Of a stretch of 64,000 bases of DNA, positions 49,701 through 58,700 are shown in pieces. Within the stretch, counting starts at the first letter, position 1, and each line of letters begins with the position of its first letter. The DNA is from Acanthococcus lagerstroemiae (lineage: Eukaryota; Arthropoda; Insecta; Hemiptera; Eriococcidae), in NCBI GenBank assembly GCA_031841125.1, contig CM063110.1, forward strand, positions 20,889,626 to 20,953,625. Direction: 5' to 3'. Position numbers and translations under genes: made by a program. Below the pieces are notes generated by a model, which saw nothing but the letters and a program-made list of their open reading frames with translations, was not told the DNA's origin and did not search any database.

Positions 49701-52700
49701 TGAAAGAGAGAACAAAGAATTTAGAATTGAAAAATTCTATTATAACGACCAGGGCTGCAATTTTTATGCGTATGCATATTTCTATCTATGGCCTATATTC
49801 CAGTAGGTTTAAAAGATCTTCACGAATCACAGAATTCTGAGTCAAATGAGCAGTACTTCATGTTGTATATTTCGCATATTTTGGCATTTGCTGCATATTT
49901 TGCACCAATACTGCTTATGTTTCAATATGTTTTCCAAAGAGTGATTTTTGTAATTTTCAACTCAAATACTAAAAATAATTCCAGACTCAAAAAATAAAAA
50001 ATAAATAAAAAAATAAAAAAATAAAGGCCTAATAGTTACTGGATTAGGAAGAAGCTTTTAGAAAAATATGTTCTTTTGTATGTGAGATACCCTTTCTCTT
50101 GCCCACAGCATATCAATCATTTATTATTTATTTATCCATTTATTTATTTATTAATATTACTGTCCTCTCCTACGGCCAAAACTAACCAGATAGGGGGAGG
50201 GTAGAATATACAGTATATTGTAGTTTTCCCACTATTAATTGAAGAATAAGGGCGGGCCCGGGAAAATGATAGGGAATAATCTGCCTGGAGGGCTGAAGCG
50301 AGGGGTACCCTGAAAATACTGGAAGCAAATGGAAAATTTAGGGGAAGAAGAAAATGAAAATGACAACGAAGAGGAGCATTCGAGTGTAGGGGAAGGGAGA
50401 GAGGAAGGAAGTCATTGATGCCAAGCTGGCTCAAAGGCCTATAAATGCATCTGAATAACGTTACTAAATGTTTCACAATGTATAAAGCAAATATTCATTT
50501 CTGCATTTACTTTAGCTACCTCATTGTAAAGACAGAGTGTATGCCGTAGAGGCCGGTGTTACATTCTTTTGGGGCAGCAAAAAGAGCATTGTCTCTGCTA
50601 TTGAACGTTGGGATTCGGAAATTTATAGTATACCTAGAAGATCACTATCCTTGGCTCTTTCAGTAATAGTGTCCCACAAGAATAACATAGCTAATAATTT
50701 TCGTCTATTACTTAAACTCATCGCCTCAAACTCCCCAATTACTTAAACTCATCGCCTCAAACTCCCCAATAGTTGAGTATGCATGTGTATTTCAGGTTGT
50801 ATGGGTAATATATGTAAGCAGATCATGATATAAATATTTCAAACATGTTTTTTGGATTTTTTCAAGTTTATTTTTATCGTGCGGCTCCCAGATAATTGCG
50901 CTAAATTCCAAAATTGATCATACCAAAGCGAAAACTAATCGTTTCTTCATTTCATATTTCTTGTAATTAATGTTGTTCCTTTTGATAAAATCGGCTATGT
51001 CCATGTGCCTGGAAAATGATTTGCTATCCAGTAGTACACCCAGGTCTCTTACTTCCTGAATACTTGGCAATCTATAATCTCCTATTGTATAAGGGTGAAG
51101 GATCCTTTATACGACTAAAAGTAATGCTTTGGCATTTAGATTTATCGAAGGGCAGTAGGTTTCAGTCGCTCCAACAAACGACAGAATTCAGATCTGCCTG
51201 AAGTTCGATACAGTCTGAGAAGGAAGTTTTTTTTTTTTAAATATTTTTATGTCATCTGCATATAGGAGTCGTTTGGATTTCTCTACTGCAAAAGTAACAT
51301 CATTTACAGCATGAAGTTTCAAAAGATCTTCACGAGTCACAGAATTTTGAGTAAAATGAGCAGCACTTCATTTTGCATGTTTCGCATATTTTGGCATTTA
51401 CCACAAATTTTGCATCAATTCTGCTTATTTTTCTGTATTTTTTCCCCAAAAAGTGGTTTTTCTAATTCTTTACTTAAAATACCTACTAAAAATAATTCCC
51501 AACTCAAAAAAAAAAAAAAAGAAAAGAAAAGAAAAATTGAAAAGAGTTGATGATAATGAATCAGCAGAAAATCTTTTGGAAAAATATGTTCTTTTGCATG
51601 TGAGATACCCTTTCTCTTGCTCACATTACGTTTATCAATCATCAAGAAATTACAAATAGAAACCGGTACCGTATCCAGGAATTTAATGAGGGGGGGGGGT
51701 TGACCTAACATGGAGTATTTTAAACGAAATTTATTTTCTAATGTTTCTGAGATCCGGATTTTCCTGAATTTTTAAGCGTACGGCCGTACCCGTGTGTGTG
51801 TGTGTGGGGGGGGGAGCGGGGTCTGGACCCCCCCTTATAGGGCCCTGACAAGAACAATATCACATGAGTGCACCTCTTGGTGAAAAGAAGATTGGACTTC
51901 ATAGGTAGATACTTTGTTGGATCATTACGTTTGAAATTGGATAAAAATTGTCTGAATGTATCGAATTCAATTTTTTCTTAAAAATGATACCCATATCGTA
52001 TTTGCATTTTAGCGCATTCATAGCAAATTGAGGGGAGCTAATTTAAAGGTCATTTATTTTCAAAATTCGATTTTGTTGTACACCCTGTATTGGATTCCGA
52101 TTTTGTGATCCTGAATAACTTGATCATGGATTTGGATTCTTGGATTCAGTTATTTTTATTTTTTATTCTGGATTTCGTTCACCTTAGATTCTGAGTCGAC
52201 TGAGGGCTTTGATGGATATTGACAGATTCTATGAGAAAATTGTATCCAAATCCATAATGAATTGAATTTTTAAAATCGAATTCTAGATTGACGGATTCAT
52301 TCCCATCCTTGGTTAGGGGCCGCTCGTATGTTGCATGATCATCGAAAGAGAGGAGTCTAGCAATTCATTATACTATATTACATAAGGAAGAGGGAAGTTG
52401 CCTGATTGACTACGTAATCAACTTTTCATAGCGATTTTTTTTTCTTCAAATTCCGGCGGAATGCGTACCAATGATAACGTAATTCTAAGGGGAGAGAGGA
52501 ATGATTTCTAATTATTATTGTTAGTGAGGGTCGAAATTGGACTAAAATCGGATTACATATGTGAAAGACTCATTGTGTACATTTTATAAAATCACATCAA
52601 TAAGAAGACACTGTGCTGTAAGGACTGCCTGATCCATTTGTACAGTATACTCCTCTCCCAAAGTTACATGTTGCAACATGAAGCCCTGAAAGACATGAGA

Positions 52701-55700
52701 TGTCTTCTGGTACTGTACTTAGCATTTCAAGGCCTACAATTTCTTTGAATTGATCAGGCCAGACATCTGTCGGTAAATCGATTCAATTGGATTTCGATTC
52801 AGAAAGAATTGAGTGTTTTTTCGAACCCTGACTCGCCATCTCTCATCCATCAGAAGGCTGCAACTAACACGTTACTCTAATATTTTCAGGTCGTTATGAA
52901 TATCTACAACCTTGAAAATCCGGATGGCATTGTGCTATGCATGGGTGGACAATTGCCGAACAACATCGCGATGGATTTGCACCGTCAACAAGCTCGCATA
53001 TTTGGTTCGTCTCCCGAGTCCGTCGATGGTGCTGAAAATCGTTTCAAGTTCTCCAGAATGCTGGATCGTATTAAAATCTCGCAGCCAAGGTATCCTAGTT
53101 GGTTCCTTAATCTTTGAGTCGCGTGGAACACGGCTAATGTGCTCTGTTCTTGACCGCAGATGGAAGGAACTGACAGATTTACACTCTGCGATTGAGTTCT
53201 GCGAAGAGGTTGGCTTTCCGTGCCTCGTCCGGCCATCGTACGTGCTGAGTGGAGCCGCTATGAATGTCGCGTATTCAGCTCACGATCTGGAGTCGTACCT
53301 GAAAACGGCAAGCACCGTGTCCAAGGAGCATCCCGTGGTCATTTCGAAATTTATACTCGAAGCGAAGGTACATGAATACAAAACGAGAACTACCCTGCTG
53401 CCATCTGGTTTTGTCGGTACCCCGATAAGTACAGGTGATACGAATTCTTGTTTGCAGGAAATTGACATCGACGCGGTTGCTTCGGACGGTGTGATTCTTT
53501 GCATGGCCGTGTCCGAGCACGTTGAAAACGCTGGCGTTCATTCGGGAGACGCGAGCTTGGTTACACCACCGCAGGGCATCAATGAGGAAACGCTAGCGAA
53601 AATTAGAACTATTAGTCGAGCCATCGCAGCCTCGTTAGAAATTACCGGACCTTTCAACATGCAGTTGATCGCGAAGGTTAGATTGGTGCTGCAGCTGGCA
53701 TCGTAAACCCTTTTCCGGCTGTTCGTAATTTGTAAGTTTTCATTTCGATGTTTCTAACTCAGGATAACGAGTTGAAAGTGATCGAATGTAACGTGCGCGT
53801 GTCGCGGTCCTTCCCATTCGTATCGAAAACTCTGGATTACGATTTCGTGGCCACGGCCACTCGTGTCATCATCGGAGAGTCGGTGAAAGCGGTGGATCTT
53901 CTCAACAACAATTCTGGGAAAGTGGGCGTGAAAGTACCGCAGTTTTCGTTCGCTCGGTTGACAGGTAAATTAGAAAACACGCACTTTGGCAGTGATGACC
54001 TGCCTGTTGGGCTGAATATTGTGGTAACGGGTCCCTGTAATTTGGCATAGAGGTCTGGATTTTAATACGTAAAGAGGTACGTCTGTAGCGATGCTTTTAT
54101 GTTTTATACTCTCATTTTTCCGTATACTGAAATTGGAAAGCTAGAGAGATCTTGACTTTCGGCTCACGTTTCTTCGAAGAGGGAGGTAGAGCAGGTGGTT
54201 AACGAATTAAAACTTGAGAATGCGAGATGGGCAAGGGCGTAGATGAAAATAAGAAAGAAATTTACGAATTATTCATTCCGTTATCAGTTTAGATTGTATT
54301 TGTGTGGCTCTAACAAAATATAGGAAGACTGTGAAATGGTTACTCGTAACTCCATGACCTTAGGATTCTCTCTGTCAGGCTTTCTTTCTTCCAGAAGAAG
54401 GGAGAAGACTTTTTGTTGTGTATTTTGTAAATTAGAGAGTCAAATTATCGACAATTGAACTGGTTTTAATTGTTAACAAAGTGAAAAAAATCAATAATAA
54501 CCTGCCTTCAGTATGTACACTTTTCGTTCTCGCTTACCATTAATGACCTCAACTTTCAGGGTCAATCATGAGCCTCTGTTAGATTTTCCTTAAAACATAA
54601 TCCATGTGAGCAAGTCATCATTCGACAGCCTATCGGCACGTTGATATGATTCCACGAATTCTGTCTTCCGCCTGTAATTTGGATTATAGAGTTTTGTTTA
54701 TGTTATTTAGGAGCTGACGTCGCTTTAGGGGTGGAGATGGCATCAACGGGTGAAGTTGCATGTTTCGGGGAAGATAAATACGAAGCTTATCTGAAAGCCA
54801 TGATGAGTACCGGATTCCAGCTGCCGAAAAAAGCTATTTTAGTTTCCGTGGGTACTTTGAAAGTAAGTCATAATTCAGTGTTAATTGGGAAAAAAATGAT
54901 TGTTCCAATTATTTTAGCAGAAGGATGTGCTAGTTAGTTGACTGCTTGGCTGTTATGATGGATTTTACTCGAATTTAAAGTTGTAGAAGTATTACCATCA
55001 GCAGATCTGGAATTCGAGCTACTTTCTTGCCTTGACCAATATTCGGTGACTGACATGGATATTGGGAGAGAGGGGATTCTACTTCTGTGTCGTGTGGCTG
55101 ACCCGGGGAGAAATCCTAGAAGGAGCGTGTCAGAATGTCTAAAAATTGAATAGTTCGTACCCGCCATGTTAGTTCGATTTTTATGCCCTCAAAATGGTTA
55201 TCAAATGAAGGGAGCGAAGATAAGCAAAAGAATTTTGGAGTTCTGGACGATTTTTAACAATCATTTTATTTTCCTGTATGTAGGGTATGCCAAATCACAC
55301 TTTCTTCTTTCTGTAGTCCAGAGCGCTTTTGACTGTTATGCCATTTTCAGTGGAATACCCTAACACTTTTCTCTGTGTCGTCCTGGACTTATACTGATGT
55401 GTAGTACCGTATGGTAAACCTATTTGGTGTGTTCCTATTGGTTGTCTGCGGTTGTGTAGTCCGTCCAATCAGATTGGAATAGGTTCTCGCTTTGGAAGTT
55501 AGTTGTTGTGTTTATTAGCTTGTTTTGTTTCGTTTTTGCCTTTATTATCTCAAGCTGTTCTTTTGATTTTCTTTTTATTGTGTTGTTTTCTATGCATAGG
55601 ATTTTGTATTTTTCTGTCAACTTGTGGTTGTTGTGTCCCTGATCGTTCAGTGTTTTCCAAAAAGTGATTTGTCATCCTTTAGCTTCTGTGATTTTTCATG

Positions 55701-58700
55701 TTCTTTTATTCTGGTTGTGAATTTTCTGCCTGTTTCTCCTATATAGGTCGTGTCACAGTGTTTGCAGTCCAGTCTGTACACTCCTTTGCTGGTGTTCCCG
55801 TCCTTTGTTTCCGTTTTGTTCAATGCTTATTTGTTTGATCAGAGGCGGTCTGTTTCTTATTCTGAGTTTTTTGTTGTGTTGGTTGAATATTTTTTGTATT
55901 TTGTATGTATATGTCCCTGTGAATGGTATTGCTTCTGCGTATTTGTCTGTTTTTCTGATTGTGGGTTCTGTGTCTGTTCTTTTCTGTTGTATTAATCTGT
56001 TGATTATTCTGTCTACTGTTTGTGGTTGGTATTTGTTATTAATGGCTATTTGTTTGATTTTATTGATTTCTGTTGTTCTGTGGTTGTTGACCTGTCTTTC
56101 TATAACTCACCTGATGTTCTCTCTTTACACCACTACCTACCATTGCTTTTATTCTGATATACATAACTGTCCTTGGGGCGAATTCGTACTGCTGGTTCTG
56201 GTTATATTGAGTGTTTTATGCGTAGAATTTCTTTTTCATTGCAATCCAAAATTCATATTTTTATGATTTATACAAATTTATGAAAGGGTTGGAATATAGA
56301 TTATTTCAGCTAATTAATTATGAAAGCTTGACTTGGTGCAGTGGAAGGCTTGTGATGAGCTTGTATTGCCAGTACGGTGAGCTAGCAATGTTATTTACGT
56401 ACAGAAATTCACTTACATAGGAATGAAAAGCCATGTTATTCATACAATAAAAAGTGTATTACAAATACTTGTAAATAATGAGCTCCTAAAGTAAAGTAGG
56501 TTTATGTTTACGGCTGGTTGAGACGTTGCTCTTGTTTGTGAGGTCAGGAAGGACATACCTTCTGTTCTCAAATGGAGTCGTTCTTCAGAATTGTTCAATC
56601 ATAGTGACTTCTGAAATTCAAAATGAATTTCTACACTCCCTTGAGATGAACTTTCTGTGAAACCTAGAAATAATAGAGATTTGAGAAATGCTTAACTAAA
56701 CTTGAACAGGTGAAAGAAGGGTACAAGCTCAACCTTGACCTTCAACTCTTTCTTCACTCAAATGATATTACTCGATACAAAGATTGATACAAGACAGCAC
56801 CTTTGAGTTGGGACACCACTGACCTCACATATTCACCTCGCAGTAGCCCACTAGTAAAAGTCATCCTTATAGTACATAGATAACTGGGCCACCCCGGCCC
56901 CGAGACCACCTTGGTAAAATTCCAAGAACGTTTCTGGGTTACTAAAGGTTACTCACTGGTAAAGCCCGTGATACTTGTGTAAACGCTGAAAAGGAGGCCC
57001 TAGCTTCTTCTTATACCACCTGTACCCCAGATGAGAATGTCACCAGTGCCCTCTCATTGTCAACATTGAGTAGACTGCATTGTTCACTTCTAATCATAAC
57101 TAATGAGAGAAGTAATTGAAATTGTGAGGCGCTCTGATGTCGGAAAAGTAAATTTTGCCTTACAGCGCAAAATGTGTTTTTTCAAGTCGGAAATTTCATT
57201 TTTCGGATTTCAACGGAAACTGCTGCTTTTAGACACACCTGGCCACACTGTACAGTAGAGAGTAGTCGTCGTCTGTGGCATGATATTTCAAGTCTGCAAA
57301 CGAATTACGATCTACAGGCTGGTGTTTGGAAAAGGTACCATAAGTCGCATCGATCTTGTTTACCTTTGTGAGCGCGTTATCACTACAGCTGCACATAATA
57401 ACTATTATGGTGTCACTGATGAGTCCATTGTTTTCAAGTGCATGACCTTGCTAAATTTCGTTTTCGGACTACTGTTTTTCAAAACCTAGCTTTCACTTAT
57501 TCTTCGCACGGACTGTTATCTTCAAAGTTGTATTCCTGTACGTACCTGCATCGACTGCCTGTGAACCTTGCAGAATGCTTTGATATATATTCGTGAGATA
57601 TTAAGCAAAATTTGGAACGGATTGGCGCAGTAGATGCCGAGACATCGATTTTTTCGTATATTTTTCTGTTTTACAACTTTGAATGCATTTTTCTCAATAC
57701 TAAGATTTCACATCCTCAAACTTCACCTGTTCTCATTTCAGTCTGAATTGAAACAAGAGACTTGACTTTTATTTTGTGAAATGCAGGTACATTTGTCCCA
57801 GAAACAAGTTCTCCGACATATGGTACTTTTTCACAAAGCGCCTCCTAGTTATTGAAATAATTGTTTATTTATCTGGCCAACTGCCTGCTGGTTTCTTCAT
57901 CTACCTGTGTATTAGTCTCTGCTTATTTTTCTTTTCGCCTGCCTGCCTGTCTACTAGTTGGAAAGTTGACTGACTAATTATTCTTTTGTCTCGTGTACTA
58001 ACTTGCTTAATGGCTCTTTCTACTTAGCTGACTTTTGTCTCTCAGTGTGCTTGGATCTCGAAGTAACACATTGCGAAAAAAATCTCTAATTTGCTACCGT
58101 ATGGTTTCTAAATGACGGCCAGCGAACGAAAAGGTCGAACTTTGAGAAGTCCGTTTTGAAAATTAATTGCAGTGAATGTTTAAACATTATTCACTAACTT
58201 TATTTATCGTCACCATCTTTATGCTCCATGTTATCGGCATTATTCACCTTTCAGCTCCTTTTTTCTTAAAGTATAATGTGCATTTTTCTTGAATGCTGAA
58301 TTTTGTGTGGTCTCTCTAAGTAACCGTCTATAAGATCCTTTTCATAAACCGCCAAAATGCTATTTATGATTTCCTTTTCGTGTTATTATTATTGTACTCA
58401 CTTTTGATTAATGATGTTTCTAAAATGTTACAATTTTTAAGATTTCTTTTCGTAAAGAAAATTACTTTTAAGGTTGAGCCTGCTGCAAGAAGGCCACCGC
58501 GAGGTTCTGGTACGAGTAATGGAGCATAAGAATAGCAAACTATTATGGATTGTAGAACAAACTGATTAATCCAGGCCCGTAGCTAACCGCTTGTGTGTGC
58601 CAGGGCATTTGATATTCAACCAGGGCACGAGTCTTAAGGGTACAACACAAAACATTTTTAATTACATTTTTTCTGCAAAATTTTGTTCATTTTATAACAT

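Larger units (their letters stand above)
48554..52889. other. CAD intron 13 (4.3 kb)
   Basis: No exon is missing: EISFE joins in frame to [11 protein letters not shown]. The contents are GGATTC/GAATCC word clusters (about 49,000-49,600 and 52,080-52,300), a LINE fragment between two copies of a 320-bp sequence (49,805-51,642), and a C/G-run-rich stretch at 51,680-51,840. Confidence 0.55.
48378..54835 (+). other. CAD: CAD domain: carbamoyl phosphate synthetase, half B
   Basis: Residues about 947-1322 hold the second ATP-grasp half, which phosphorylates carbamate. Landmarks are [74 protein letters not shown] and [15 protein letters not shown]. Confidence 0.95.

Noticed and set aside
51680..51860. 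Possible small TIR element around the poly-G and GT runs
   Set aside because: The ends look similar only because of G and C runs; I could not align convincing inverted termini.
52912..53706. 264-codon open frame on the plus strand
   Set aside because: It is the CAD frame of exons 15-16 running through intron 15 and into intron 16, with an out-of-frame start over exon 14; it is not a separate gene.
55805..56266. Hydrophobic 153-codon plus-strand frame resembling a membrane protein
   Set aside because: It is the complementary-strand shadow of the Penelope-like RT/GIY-YIG relic; Lys/Asn-rich codons on one strand read as Leu/Phe/Val on the other.
57174..57489. Two overlapping 65-69-codon frames in CAD intron 18
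   Set aside because: No motif, no splice sites joining them to CAD, and CAD is contiguous without them.
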